A stretch of DNA of 62,215 nucleotides from a virus, in IMG/VR virus record IMGVR_UViG_3300037042_003397, positions 1 to 62,215 of that record, one strand, 5' to 3'. Made by a program: the position numbers and the translations under genes. Below, piece after piece: positions 32,263 through 42,281 of this stretch. The first letter of the stretch is position 1; each line of letters opens with the position of its first letter. The notes under the pieces were generated by a model. The model had not been told where the DNA came from. It did no database searches and saw only the letters and a list, made by a program, of their open reading frames with translations.

Positions 32263-34835
32263 CAAAATACTTACTCCCACAGAATGATACCGGGTATCCT
32301 CTCGATAAATACGCTTTTGGTGATTTATCTATTGTTGTCCCAGAAGATAGTACAAACCTTATACAACAACCATCTTTTGAGCAGTATTACAATAGCTACT
32401 ATAACGTTCATTCAACAATAACTCAAAGTAGTGCTTATCAAAAGTTTGGAACCTACTCGTTGAAGGTTGCAACGGACAATACAGCAACTTATTATGCTGT
32501 TCAATTGGCCGTTAGTTTATCACTGGGTTCGATCTATACTTTTAGTGTCTATATAAGAGCACCATACAGATCAAATATTGCTATTTATGTAATAAGGGCA
32601 GAACCTACTGCCAATCCTCCTTTCTATACTCCATTTATCACTGTTTCAAAGAAATATATTGGTAATGGTGATTGGCAAAGAATTACATTCACGTTTGAAA
32701 GTAGTTTGTTGGATAGCAATCATTATCTTGGATTGAAGGTTGATAAGAAAACGAGTACGGATTGTTTCTACACGGATGCATGGCAGCTTGAGAATAAACC
32801 ATATGCAACCACTTACTTTGATGGTGATTCTAATGTTTACTTTCCAGAGTCCAGGATACAAAAATATTACTGGAATGGGATAAGAGGAAATTCATACAGT
32901 ATCAGAGTTCCTTCTACCAGAACTGGCGGAAAACAAATTTCATTGTTTGATCTTGGTTATATCACTGCGGTTAATAATCTTGGCGTGAAAAGTACGACGA
33001 TCATATCGGATACCTTGAATGATGGCACCGAGTATTATCAGGGAACGATGACTTCAAAGAGAGAGTTCTCGATAACGATGTCGATATACGGCAAGAATTA
33101 TGGAGAATTATCTGCAAGGAAAAAACTTTTGTATGATTATTTGGAAGCAGTCAAAGACATAAACAATGAAATTCCAGTATTAATCTATACGAAATATGAT
33201 GAATTTAAGCAGGGGGGAGTTGAAGCTGTTATTAGATCAATTTTTGTTACTGGTCTAGAAGGATCTGTTGATAATGAGTATGATGCAAAACTATCTCTTG
33301 TTTTTATGATGCCTAATCCTTATCTATACGAGATTGGAAATTCAAGTATTGATCTTGCGTATAGTCAGCAGTTGGTAACAAAGAGAATACTCAGACAAAA
33401 AGCGGATTATACATTTGATACGATGATCGGTGGTGCTGATAATCCTGTTTACAAGGTTATACAAACATCAGACGGAAAAGTGTGGGTATGTGGAACTTTT
33501 GCCCACATTGGCGGTCAGGATATAAAATGTCTTGCCTATTTTGATGGAACTCAATTTGTAAAAGCTGGAGCCTCTTATCCATGGGACGGATGGACTGTTC
33601 CAACCATATCTGCCATGGTGTGGGATTACGGTAATTATATTTACTTCGGATGCTCAATAGATGATGGTGGCGGAAATGAATATAGTCTTGGTAGGATAAA
33701 TTTATCAACTTATGCAATAGATTTATATATCAAGTTTACGGGTGCAGTTCCGTGGGTATCAGACCTGGCAATATTCGGCAACTATCTCTATATAGCAGGA
33801 ACGTTTGACGATGTTGGTGTTGCAAAAACTAAAGGATTGGCGAAGTTCGATCTAACTGCACAAACTTATTCAGCTGTTTGTGGTGGTATATATACCGGGT
33901 ATTATATCAACTCATTGTGTTTTGATAAATCTGGCCTTCTCTATATCACCGGTCGTTTTACGGTTTTAGAGAACAATGATGGTGCGCTAGTATCTGTTGC
34001 CAATTTTGGCATTCTTTCAGTCGACCGAACAATATGGAATCCAACCGTTGGAGAATTAAAAAGTGGTTATGGTTATGTTGTAAGATGCGATAGATATAAT
34101 AATATTTACGTAGGCGGGACATTCCTTGAAGTTACTTATTCATATGGAGGAACAGATGTTTTAAATACAAAAGCATTAGCATTATGGAATGGAACTTCAT
34201 TTTCTTCTGTTGGTATAGGACTGGAAGCATCTGCTGGAAGTTATAATCCCGTTGCAACTGTTCTTGATATTGAATTTAATCCTTATGGGCATATGTTTGT
34301 TGTTGGTTCTTTTGATACCGCTGGAGGAAGAAAAATTCCATACGCTGTTGCTGTATGGAACGGAAGTACGTGGTCTCCATATATTTTATCTTCAACCGAC
34401 ACTGTAAATATTACCAAAGTGTGTCAAGTTATCAATGGAGATATCTATTTTCTTTTTTCTGCGGATGATACATTTTATGCATCATCTTCAGAAATTAAAG
34501 ATGTTGATAGTATGACATATCCGGTAATTCAAATATTGGGGCCAGGTAATTTGTCTATAATTGTCAATAGAACAAATAAAAGATCTATACTGTTTAATGC
34601 CAATTTCTATATTTATGATGGCGAGATAATTACTATTTCTTTTTACCCTGGTGGAAATAGCATATCTTCTAGTAGTTTTAGAGACATGAGTGGTTTTATA
34701 TTATCTGGAAATACTTTCTTTTTGTCAAAGGGAGATAATGTTATCAACACTTATATTTATAGTGGAAGTACTGGAAGTACATTGGTGAAAATGTGGACAA
34801 TAAAAACGTTCCAAAGTCTTGATGGAGTCGGCTAA
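32259..34835 (+). CDS. Distal tail protein with carbohydrate-binding and propeller domains, 858 aa
   Basis: Residues ~25-195 resemble a carbohydrate-binding jelly roll (FGTYSLKVATDN; GDWQRITFTFE; DAWQLENKPYATTYF). Residues ~220-365 carry a siphovirus Dit-like region (REFSITMSIYGKNYGELSAR). Residues ~380-700 contain repeated F.xxGG...LAxxDG-type blades, suggesting a beta-propeller. The final 150 residues are beta-rich. It overlaps the tape measure by ATGA. It would form the baseplate hub and bind surface sugars. Confidence 0.65.
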   Translation: MTKYLLPQNDTGYPLDKYAFGDLSIVVPEDSTNLIQQPSFEQYYNSYYNVHSTITQSSAYQKFGTYSLKVATDNTATYYAVQLAVSLSLGSIYTFSVYIRAPYRSNIAIYVIRAEPTANPPFYTPFITVSKKYIGNGDWQRITFTFESSLLDSNHYLGLKVDKKTSTDCFYTDAWQLENKPYATTYFDGDSNVYFPESRIQKYYWNGIRGNSYSIRVPSTRTGGKQISLFDLGYITAVNNLGVKSTTIISDTLNDGTEYYQGTMTSKREFSITMSIYGKNYGELSARKKLLYDYLEAVKDINNEIPVLIYTKYDEFKQGGVEAVIRSIFVTGLEGSVDNEYDAKLSLVFMMPNPYLYEIGNSSIDLAYSQQLVTKRILRQKADYTFDTMIGGADNPVYKVIQTSDGKVWVCGTFAHIGGQDIKCLAYFDGTQFVKAGASYPWDGWTVPTISAMVWDYGNYIYFGCSIDDGGGNEYSLGRINLSTYAIDLYIKFTGAVPWVSDLAIFGNYLYIAGTFDDVGVAKTKGLAKFDLTAQTYSAVCGGIYTGYYINSLCFDKSGLLYITGRFTVLENNDGALVSVANFGILSVDRTIWNPTVGELKSGYGYVVRCDRYNNIYVGGTFLEVTYSYGGTDVLNTKALALWNGTSFSSVGIGLEASAGSYNPVATVLDIEFNPYGHMFVVGSFDTAGGRKIPYAVAVWNGSTWSPYILSSTDTVNITKVCQVINGDIYFLFSADDTFYASSSEIKDVDSMTYPVIQILGPGNLSIIVNRTNKRSILFNANFYIYDGEIITISFYPGGNSISSSSFRDMSGFILSGNTFFLSKGDNVINTYIYSGSTGSTLVKMWTIKTFQSLDGVG

Positions 34836-35950
34836 TGGGATACACGGAAGTCTTATACTTTGATCCATACGGAAATCAAATCTTTACTATTAGCAATTGG
34901 CTCAAACTTGAGTATAACCGAGCAGAAAGTAACTTTGGTTCTCTTTACATTGATCTTCCAATCACTTATTCCATTGAAGATTTCAAGATAGATGGTACAT
35001 TTCAAGTCGTAAATTATGATGATTCTGGTCGTGGTGTTATTGATGGAGATACAGTTTGGTTCATCAGATTGATAAGGCAGAAAGTGGATGAACAGAATAA
35101 GAATACACTTCATATTTTAGCACATGATGCAGTAAGTATTCTCAATAGAAGAATAGTAGCTTATCACTCTGCAAGTGCTTTTGCCGGATCAACTGCATTG
35201 CCGGACGATATGATAAAGCTAATCGTTAGACAGAACTTTGGATCATTGGCTACTGACACGACAAGAGATATATCTTCATTTTTATTAGTTGATCCAGATT
35301 TTAACTTATGCACAACGTCATTGACCAAAACTTATCCATGGCAAAAAGTGTTACCACTTCTACAGGATATTTGTTCTGAGGCTAAGTTGAATGGAGAATA
35401 TCTTGCCTTTGATGTTGTAAAAGAAACAAACTCAACAGTTAGATTAAAAACATATGTCGGACAAAGAGGATCTAATCATGGATCAACATCTTCTCGACCA
35501 TTATTTTTCAATCTTGAAGGATCAACATTATCATACGCTTCTTATGCTCATGACTGGTCAGAAGAAATCAATTATGTTTATGCCGGTGGTCAAGGTGAAG
35601 CTGCTGCAAGGACAATAAAAACAGCCAGCGATTATCCAAGAATAGCAATATCTCCGTATAATAGAATTGAAGATTTTATTGATGCGAGAAATGATAGCAC
35701 AGATGATGGTGTTCAGGGTGAAGCTAGTTCCAGGTTGAGGGAAGGATTACCAAGGAAAGCAATGTCGGGTCATATCAGGCAAACACAGAGTATGATATTT
35801 GGCATTGATTATAAGTTTGGCGACATTGTTGTTGCTCAATATGGAAAGTACGAGAATGATGTTCACATCTCAAGTTACTCAGTTGTGTATCAAAATGGAA
35901 AAAGAGATGTGACAATGTACTCAAGAAATTTGGATGAAAGTGAGTATTGA
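34835..35950 (+). CDS. Tail-associated baseplate protein (Gp37-like), 371 aa
   Basis: The N-terminal region (NWLKLEYNRAESNFGSLYIDLP) and the end (SSYSVVYQNGKRDVTMYSRN) are typical of siphovirus ReqiPepy6 Gp37-like / Tal-type hub proteins. These follow the distal tail protein and form the tail tip. It shares its first base with the previous gene's stop. No lysozyme domain is visible. Confidence 0.65.
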   Translation: MGYTEVLYFDPYGNQIFTISNWLKLEYNRAESNFGSLYIDLPITYSIEDFKIDGTFQVVNYDDSGRGVIDGDTVWFIRLIRQKVDEQNKNTLHILAHDAVSILNRRIVAYHSASAFAGSTALPDDMIKLIVRQNFGSLATDTTRDISSFLLVDPDFNLCTTSLTKTYPWQKVLPLLQDICSEAKLNGEYLAFDVVKETNSTVRLKTYVGQRGSNHGSTSSRPLFFNLEGSTLSYASYAHDWSEEINYVYAGGQGEAAARTIKTASDYPRIAISPYNRIEDFIDARNDSTDDGVQGEASSRLREGLPRKAMSGHIRQTQSMIFGIDYKFGDIVVAQYGKYENDVHISSYSVVYQNGKRDVTMYSRNLDESEY

Positions 35951-36657
35951 TGATAAGAGAAGATAATGTTCTCGTTGATGTTGTAAGAAAAATAGAACGT
36001 CTCAGAAAAGACGTTGATAAATTGTTTACCGTTGGAAGTACGGTTGCATCTACAGTTATGTCTACCGAAGGTCCTGGTATTGATATTGCTGGTCTTGCGG
36101 TTGGATTGAGTGGTGATACGATCCTGGTCTATCATGCCGATCTGTCTCCTGTGGATGAGTTTGCGGCTACCGGTGCTGGCCTTACGGCGGCTCTGGCAGC
36201 GGCCATCAATGGCGATATTGTTATCTTTCCGGCCGGTGTGTCGCTGAACGGCAACTTTGTTATTCCGGATGGAGTGACACTTCAAGGTCAAGGATGGAGC
36301 AACTCATCTATTAATGGGACGATTACACTTGGAACTAATAGCGTATTAAAAGATCTTAATGTGGGAAGTTTGGGAATGTCTGCGTCTCCTACCCATGCCA
36401 TCATCGGTCCTGCCAGCGGAGATGCCAGAGTGGAGAATGTGATTTCAACTGTTTTTAATTTTAGTACTGGAATAGCCGACTGTCTTTACATGCCGAATAA
36501 CTTTGGGACGGTCAGTTTGTATGGATGCAAGTTCGACTCAACTTCATACAGTGGAGTAGGAGTGGCAATCCGGATTGACGAAGGTATTGCTGGCGACGTG
36601 TACGTTTATTTTGGATCAGTTAAAGGGTCAAGCGGGAGGTTCAGTTACTACTTATGA
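35947..36657 (+). CDS. Tail spike-like protein with beta-helix, 236 aa
   Basis: A short helical N-terminus (residues 1-30) that could attach to the baseplate is followed by a beta-helix region. Its first rung GDIVIFPAGVSLNGNFVIPD is the pectate-lyase-like start seen in many tail spikes. At 236 aa it is short for a spike. Base composition becomes more GC-rich from about 36.1 kb, suggesting a recombination boundary. Confidence 0.55.
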   Translation: MMIREDNVLVDVVRKIERLRKDVDKLFTVGSTVASTVMSTEGPGIDIAGLAVGLSGDTILVYHADLSPVDEFAATGAGLTAALAAAINGDIVIFPAGVSLNGNFVIPDGVTLQGQGWSNSSINGTITLGTNSVLKDLNVGSLGMSASPTHAIIGPASGDARVENVISTVFNFSTGIADCLYMPNNFGTVSLYGCKFDSTSYSGVGVAIRIDEGIAGDVYVYFGSVKGSSGRFSYYL

Positions 36658-37295
36658 CTCAACCTACGATTACATCAGTCAGCCCATCTCAGTGGACGAT
36701 TAATTCCAGCGACAAAATCATAACTGTCAATGGAACAGATTTTCTTCTATCCAGCGTGGTTAGTCTGGACGGTACTCCATTGACTACAACTTATGTCGGT
36801 CCGACGCAGGTAACTGCCGTCATTCCGGCAGCATTGATGCTGGCAGTTCATACTTACGACCTGACTGTGAGTGGTATAGCGCCAAGTGCGTATGGTGTTG
36901 TGACATTTACTTTTAATAGCAGAGGTGGGAGTGCAACGGATTCAGGATATAACACTGACTACATTCACTACGAAGAAGGGTACGATCCTGGATGGTCGAT
37001 ATGGGATGCAGAGATTGACGCTGGTTCATCTCTGACTTGGGACAAGTGGGTTGGTAATAGTGCTAACTATTGGCTATACAAAGATAGTGTAATTGTCAAG
37101 TCTGGTAACGAATGGGGCAATGTGAGTAATCTTCCAGCTTTTGATCAGATAAAAATTACTGGTGAGAATTTTAGCGCTGCATCTGTATGGTTTCACGTTC
37201 ATGGTGTTGCGCAAGTTATATCCATATCTGATCCGGTAGATTTTGACATTTATACACCAGGAAAAATATATACCTACGGAGTGGTGTTCCCATGA
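36654..37295 (+). CDS. IPT/TIG-domain tail protein, 213 aa
   Basis: The first ~88 residues form an IPT/TIG immunoglobulin-like domain (PTITSVSPSQWTINSSDKII... TVSGIAPSAYGVVTFTF). The remaining part is Trp- and Tyr-rich and beta. Such domains are common accessory adhesins on phage tails. It overlaps both neighbours by 4 nt. Confidence 0.6.
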   Translation: MTQPTITSVSPSQWTINSSDKIITVNGTDFLLSSVVSLDGTPLTTTYVGPTQVTAVIPAALMLAVHTYDLTVSGIAPSAYGVVTFTFNSRGGSATDSGYNTDYIHYEEGYDPGWSIWDAEIDAGSSLTWDKWVGNSANYWLYKDSVIVKSGNEWGNVSNLPAFDQIKITGENFSAASVWFHVHGVAQVISISDPVDFDIYTPGKIYTYGVVFP

Positions 37296-38116
37296 CAAGT
37301 CCAACGATTGGTGACGGTACTCCCTTAGCAGGAGACCGATCTGCTATAGACGCAACTGATTTTCCGTTATTACACACAAACGACACTGATGCGGCGCTCA
37401 CTGCTATTCATCATACTTTAGGTACTGGTGCAAATCAATCTGCTGCGGGTAATCACGGTCATGCGCTCCTGCATAATCCGGTGACACTCGATGCCAATGC
37501 AGACACTATTCTGAGTTTATCAACTCAAGCATTAGGACTTGACGTTCAAATGGCAAATAGGATATTTGCTGGCCCTGTAGACGATAGCAATGGAGATTGT
37601 CCACCAACCTTCAGGGCTCTTGTTCCAGACGATATTCCAACCCTTTCTCCTGAAATAATTGGCGATGGAGATGAGCAATATCAGACAATCATTACGGGTG
37701 CATCGCCATTCACACCAGAATATTCTGGTTTTCTACTGGACGGCACGACCGGTGGAAAGACTAAACTTTCTGTTACAAATCTTAAAACACTAGAACTTAT
37801 CAGCACGGATGATCGGACATTGACGGTTGCTGGTAATGCGTCTGTAAGCGGTACTAACACTGGCGACATATCATTGGCGGCATCTGCATCCGTATTAATG
37901 GATTTATCCGGGCAAGCGATTAGCCTGGACACGCAAACTGCCAACTATGCTCTGATGGGGCCAACCACTGGCGCAGCCGCAGCACCTACGTTTCGTGCGC
38001 TGGTGGCAGCCGATGTCATTCAGGCGGGGCTAAAAAGGTATGAAATCCTGCAAGATTCGGACGGGGCTATAATCCAGGATAGCAACAAATCCATTGTTTA
38101 TGCGGAGGTGACATAA
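37292..38116 (+). CDS. Tail fibre protein with internal repeat, 274 aa
   Basis: Contains two repeats of the type LDxQxANxxxxGP...PTFRALVxxD (around residues 88-115 and 220-250), a common fibre module. It starts with HGHALLHNPV, similar to fibre attachment segments. Low aromatic content and many Ala/Thr/Gly indicate an elongated trimer. Part of the receptor-binding set. Confidence 0.6.
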   Translation: MTSPTIGDGTPLAGDRSAIDATDFPLLHTNDTDAALTAIHHTLGTGANQSAAGNHGHALLHNPVTLDANADTILSLSTQALGLDVQMANRIFAGPVDDSNGDCPPTFRALVPDDIPTLSPEIIGDGDEQYQTIITGASPFTPEYSGFLLDGTTGGKTKLSVTNLKTLELISTDDRTLTVAGNASVSGTNTGDISLAASASVLMDLSGQAISLDTQTANYALMGPTTGAAAAPTFRALVAADVIQAGLKRYEILQDSDGAIIQDSNKSIVYAEVT

Positions 38117-38745
38117 TGCCACTTATTGACAGCTCTGGCGTGGTAATCAACGCCGTGAAATTGACAGACCAATCGGGCGATCCTGCGGCACCTGCGGCAG
38201 GGCATCTGCTGTATACCAAGTCCGGCGGGGTATACAGCATTGACAGTTCATCCGCAATATCCGGCCCATTTGCGGCGGCTACCGCTGGGGGGACGCTGAA
38301 CGATTATATTTGTATACAGGATCAGAAAACGCAGGACACTCACGGGGGAACGTTCACTACGGGAGCATGGCGCACAAGAGACCTGAATACAGAGGTATCA
38401 GATACTGGGGGCCATGCCAGCGTTGCAAGTAATCAAATTACTCTTGCGGCCGGGACGTATACTTGCCGAATACTAGTCCCCGGTGTCAAAGTCAATGCGC
38501 ATAAAGCAAAATTATATAATATCACCGATGGGGCAGATGTATTATTGGGATTGAGTGGATTTTCTGATACAAACAGTATACAAAACTATTTTGCAACAAT
38601 TGTAGGTAAATTCGTAATAGCTGCGCCCAAAGTGTTAGAGGTACAACATAATTGTTCTAATACCAATGCGAATTATGGCTTTGGCAATGCCAGTGGTTTT
38701 GGTGTAGAAGTTTATACGACCGCTGAATTTTGGAAAATAGCATAG
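38116..38745 (+). CDS. Tail fibre tip, C1q/TNF-like module, 209 aa
   Basis: From residue ~60 on: QDQKTQDTHGGTF, RTRDLNTEVSDTGGHAS, LAAGTYTCRILVPGVKVNAHK. This is the jelly-roll pattern found at the tips of phage fibres. It is likely a receptor-binding head domain. The gene directly follows the repeat-containing fibre gene (shared A at 38116). Confidence 0.6.
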   Translation: MPLIDSSGVVINAVKLTDQSGDPAAPAAGHLLYTKSGGVYSIDSSSAISGPFAAATAGGTLNDYICIQDQKTQDTHGGTFTTGAWRTRDLNTEVSDTGGHASVASNQITLAAGTYTCRILVPGVKVNAHKAKLYNITDGADVLLGLSGFSDTNSIQNYFATIVGKFVIAAPKVLEVQHNCSNTNANYGFGNASGFGVEVYTTAEFWKIA

Positions 38746-38755
38746 CGAGGGATAC

Positions 38756-39100
38756 ATGACTGATTACGCATTGATGGTTTACAGATTGAGGCCAACGAGT
38801 GCCTACCATATCACCGGTGCTGCTGGTTATGCTGGCATCGGCGATTGGCGTGACACTGGCACAACGAAGCCGACCCAGGCCGAATGTGATGCGGAGTGGA
38901 TCGTCTACCAGGCCGAGCAAGCGACGGCGGTAACGAACAAAAATGCCATCCTGGCGCTGGCACAATCTGCGGTCGGTGTCCAGCTATCAGCATTGACGGC
39001 GGCGCAAATCAAGGCACTGACCGCCTGTATTTTGTATCATGTGGGCGGAGTGGATGCAAGCACGATGACCGTAAAACCGCTAACGGACTGGCTAAAATGA
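38756..39100 (+). CDS. Small tail/fibre-associated protein, 114 aa
   Basis: N-terminus MTDYALMVYRLRPTSAYHI followed by DWRDTGTTKPTQAECDAEW resembles the short XkdW-like and fibre-associated proteins of siphoviruses. The rest is helical and Ala-rich. CGAGGGATAC precedes the start and the end overlaps the next gene (ATGA). Confidence 0.5.
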   Translation: MTDYALMVYRLRPTSAYHITGAAGYAGIGDWRDTGTTKPTQAECDAEWIVYQAEQATAVTNKNAILALAQSAVGVQLSALTAAQIKALTACILYHVGGVDASTMTVKPLTDWLK

Positions 39101-40386
39101 CCCTGAGAATATATGGTTTTGACCACGGGATCAGCATAGATGACGTGACCCAGGCGATAACCATCGGGGTGGGACCGCTGACCATCGGAACAAAAGCATT
39201 GACGTTGACCGACTCCCTGACGGTGGAAGGTGGTAATGCTGGCGTGTTGCATTTCGATGCGGCGGCAACCCTGACCATCCCTGCAGCGGGAACGGCGGCG
39301 CTGCTAAATCAGGCCAATTCGTTTACACTGAAAAACCCGCTGACCACGATTGCGGAGAGTTGGATTGGGCCATCGGAAACTGCTGGTGTTTACTTCAAGG
39401 CTGCCAATGTCGGCATTGGAACAACGGCTCCACGAGTTAATTTAGATATAAATACAGCAAATGTTGCAAACTACGTATATGCGGGAACAGCCGGGTTTGG
39501 TTCAGCCGCCACAAGTGCGCAAAGCTCACCTAAGAATTGGGCAAATTTTGGATCCGATCATAACGGTGGACTTCTTATCGGGAACAACTTATACATAAAG
39601 AATCATGCGATTTATGTTGCCAATACTCACTCAGCGATAGCTGGTTCCGCAATTCAACTGGCCGGAAACGGATCTTCACTTGGAACAGACTCCATTGTGT
39701 TTTGGACCACACCTTCCGGAGCTGTTACAGCCGATGCCGCCTATGCTCAAACCGCCCCAAGAATGATTATCAATGCCACCGGCAATGTCGGCATCGGGAC
39801 GACGACACCGGTAACTCTAACCGAAATCCAGGGCGGACTGACCACCACAGGCGCAGTCCTAACGCTTTCATCAAAAGAACCGCACACCGTCGTCAATGAT
39901 GTTCTAGGTCGGATCAACTTCCGTGCGGCTCTGGATACGGCTGGCAGTGATGCGATCCTGACAAGTGCCTCCATCGCAGCGGTGGCAGAAGGCACGTTCT
40001 ACGCTTCAGTGAACACGACCAGCCTAGTATTTCAGACAGGCGCTTCCGAAGCGGCGACCACGAAGATGACGCTGACGAGCGGCGGCACGCTGACCGTTAC
40101 CGGCTGGATAAAATCAACCGGACGAAGGCGAGCGGTAGTCACCAAAACAGGTGATTACACCGTAACCGTCAATGATGAGGTTGTAAGGTTCACGACTTCT
40201 TCCACCTGCACGATGCTGGCCGCCACCGCAACCGGTCAGGAATATGAGGTGATAGCAGACGGTTGTACCGTTGTGGTCGATGGGGCCGGAAGCGAAACGA
40301 TCAACGGTGAATTGACCCAAACCCTGACCGATGGCGATGCAATTATCCTTATCGACACGGCAGCGGGCAAATGGAATATCGGGTAA
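39097..40386 (+). CDS. Long tail fibre protein, 429 aa
   Basis: I take 39097 (MTLRIYGFDHGISIDDV) as start because it overlaps the previous stop as ATGA; an upstream ATG at 38896 lies in a shadow frame. The protein contains NVGIGTTAPRVNLDIN and NVGIGTTTPVTLTEIQ, the beta-helical fibre repeats common in phage appendages. The end (VDGAGSETINGELTQTLTDG) resembles fibre tips. Confidence 0.6.
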   Translation: MTLRIYGFDHGISIDDVTQAITIGVGPLTIGTKALTLTDSLTVEGGNAGVLHFDAAATLTIPAAGTAALLNQANSFTLKNPLTTIAESWIGPSETAGVYFKAANVGIGTTAPRVNLDINTANVANYVYAGTAGFGSAATSAQSSPKNWANFGSDHNGGLLIGNNLYIKNHAIYVANTHSAIAGSAIQLAGNGSSLGTDSIVFWTTPSGAVTADAAYAQTAPRMIINATGNVGIGTTTPVTLTEIQGGLTTTGAVLTLSSKEPHTVVNDVLGRINFRAALDTAGSDAILTSASIAAVAEGTFYASVNTTSLVFQTGASEAATTKMTLTSGGTLTVTGWIKSTGRRRAVVTKTGDYTVTVNDEVVRFTTSSTCTMLAATATGQEYEVIADGCTVVVDGAGSETINGELTQTLTDGDAIILIDTAAGKWNIG

Positions 40387-40396
40387 CGGAGGGATT

Positions 40397-41422
40397 ATGA
40401 GCTATATAGCACAAGATTGGTTGCAAAAAGTTGCTTTTGGAGATGTGGCCGGCGTTACGCCGTGGTCTAAACTTGGCTTTAATGCGTCTCTAACCACAAC
40501 GGAAGAGGACATTTGGAGTGCGGGGGGACTTTATGTTTTTCCAACAGCCGCCACAGCGATGGAAGTGGTATCAAGTTCGGCAACGGATAATGATTTAGGG
40601 ACGCAAATTCACAGCGGGGGAGCGACTGATGTTGATGGCACTACGACAACCCTCAAAGTTACTGGCGAAGATTTCTCTACCACGACAGCGGTTGGGGATT
40701 TAATAATTTTAGATAAGGCTGGAACAAGTCCAGAATGGGGATATATCACAGCAGTAACGAGTAATACCGTTCTTACCTGCTCTGGTGGATTTTCAAGTGG
40801 TGGGAGTGGTGCATCACGGACAACCTATCATGTTATAGACGTTTCAGCCACCACTGGTATTCACGCAGTCAGGATTGAATATCTTAATACATCATGGGCT
40901 ACTAAAAGCGAGATTGTCATTCTTGACGGAAATACCGCAGTAGACCTTATCAACTCACCGTACAGGATAAATTCATTACGGGCAATATCCGTGGGCACTA
41001 ACGCTGGTGCAATTGGAAACATCACTCTTGAAGCCAACGGCGCAGGACAGGATTACTCCTATATTACGTTAGGATATACCAGAGCACGAAATTCTGTTTA
41101 TACAGTTCCTGCCGGGAAAACACTTTATATAGTTTCCGGTGAAGTAGGATTTTCGACAACCGATAAATCTGCGGAGTGTGCGAGAATACGACTTAAGGCA
41201 AATGTTGTGGACTCTACTCAGTTTGTGATGGGTGGGGTATTGGGAATAGGATTAGCTACATTCTGGGTGCAGGCAGAGGTGATTACAAGTAATGGATCAG
41301 CGCCCCTGATATTTCCCACTTATCTGAAAATACCGGCACGGGTAGATATTAAGTGCAGTGCGACGGCATCAGGGCCGGGGGCAGTAACCACTATGCTGAG
41401 AGGCTTCTTGGTTACAAATTGA
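40397..41422 (+). CDS. Virion/fibre structural protein, 341 aa
   Basis: GGAGGG before the ATG at 40397 selects this start over 40331. The product is beta-rich and Ser/Thr/Gly-rich (TTLKVTGEDFSTTTAVGD) with no enzymatic motif. The second half (YTVPAGKTLYIVSGEVGFS) looks like a jelly roll. Position in the fibre cluster suggests an accessory fibre or virion surface protein. Confidence 0.5.
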   Translation: MSYIAQDWLQKVAFGDVAGVTPWSKLGFNASLTTTEEDIWSAGGLYVFPTAATAMEVVSSSATDNDLGTQIHSGGATDVDGTTTTLKVTGEDFSTTTAVGDLIILDKAGTSPEWGYITAVTSNTVLTCSGGFSSGGSGASRTTYHVIDVSATTGIHAVRIEYLNTSWATKSEIVILDGNTAVDLINSPYRINSLRAISVGTNAGAIGNITLEANGAGQDYSYITLGYTRARNSVYTVPAGKTLYIVSGEVGFSTTDKSAECARIRLKANVVDSTQFVMGGVLGIGLATFWVQAEVITSNGSAPLIFPTYLKIPARVDIKCSATASGPGAVTTMLRGFLVTN

Positions 41423-41453
41423 AACAGTTTTGATAGTTAGAATAGGAGAATAA

Positions 41454-41777
41454 ATGACTACACAAGATAACGATTACGTAACACGAGCAAGAGAATATAA
41501 CCGTCAGGTATGGGAAGGTATTCAAAAACTTCTAGCACTTCAGGCGCAGTGGAACGCCCTGGATTACGGGAATACCCTGATTGTTAGTGATGAGGGATTG
41601 ACCGCTGCCGATATTGGGGCCGTGGTGTTCGATGCGGCGAACGCATTTAACGCAGTGCTGGCTACGGGAATTGCTACCAATATGGCCCGTCTATTATATG
41701 CGGACTGGCTACGATCCGCCAAAATAAAGGTTGAAAATGAGCATAATCGGCACAGGGCACGGATTGCAGCGTCATAA
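41454..41777 (+). CDS. Small helical virion-associated protein, 107 aa
   Basis: Ala-rich helical protein (MTTQDNDYVTRAREYNRQVW ... RLLYADWLRSAKIKVENEHN) at the end of the fibre cluster. AATAGGAGAATAA precedes the ATG. Its 3' end overlaps the antisense HNH gene by 6 nt. No family is recognised. Confidence 0.5.
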   Translation: MTTQDNDYVTRAREYNRQVWEGIQKLLALQAQWNALDYGNTLIVSDEGLTAADIGAVVFDAANAFNAVLATGIATNMARLLYADWLRSAKIKVENEHNRHRARIAAS

Positions 41778-42245
41778 GAGATGTTTCCAGATTAATCCAT
41801 GCAATATATTCTCAATATTTGATCTACTGACGCCATACTCTTTAGCAAGTTTGAATTGAGAATAAATGCGAGGAACATACTTAGCCCTAATTTCTTCGAC
41901 CTGATCGGAGGTAAGAATTGACTTGGGATCATCGTCACCGCGTAGAGTACGCTTTCTACCTTTGCGCATCATATCATCACTATTGTCCTGATAAGTTCCA
42001 AGGAATAAATGATCTGGATTGACGCATTTCCCATTATCGCAGTGATGACAAACAAGCATCCCATCTGGAATTGGGCCTTTGATAAGCGTCCACATCATCC
42101 GGTGGGCCTGCCAATTTTTATGACCGATACTAAAATTACCACGCCCATTTTCCTTAATCCCGCCCAACCAAGGCCAACATTCATTAGGCCCACGCATATC
42201 GACTTTCGCCCAAAATCTAATTTCAACAGGAACAACCTTTCCCAT
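41772..42245 (-). CDS. HNH homing endonuclease-like protein, 157 aa, antisense insertion
   Basis: Residues ~20-85 contain CWPWLGG, AHRMMWTLIKGPIPDG and HHCDNGKCVNPDHLFLGT, the HNH_3/intron-type nuclease core. A C-terminal helix-turn-helix (FKLAKEYGVSRSNIENIL) would read target DNA. It is the only minus-strand gene in the 6-44 kb structural arm and sits between the fibre and lysis genes, which suggests mobile insertion. AAGGAGATTGTC precedes its ATG. Confidence 0.85.
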   Translation of the reverse strand: MGKVVPVEIRFWAKVDMRGPNECWPWLGGIKENGRGNFSIGHKNWQAHRMMWTLIKGPIPDGMLVCHHCDNGKCVNPDHLFLGTYQDNSDDMMRKGRKRTLRGDDDPKSILTSDQVEEIRAKYVPRIYSQFKLAKEYGVSRSNIENILHGLIWKHLL

Positions 42246-42281
42246 GACAATCTCCTTGTCTTTCCATAGATATATCTATTA

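Noticed and set aside
38896-39096. Upstream extension of the long fibre gene (67 extra codons)
   Set aside because: The frame overlaps the 114-aa gene completely, and the ATG at 39097 overlaps its stop as ATGA.
25960-42245. Diversity-generating retroelement for the fibre genes
   Set aside because: No reverse transcriptase gene and no template/variable repeat pair were found.
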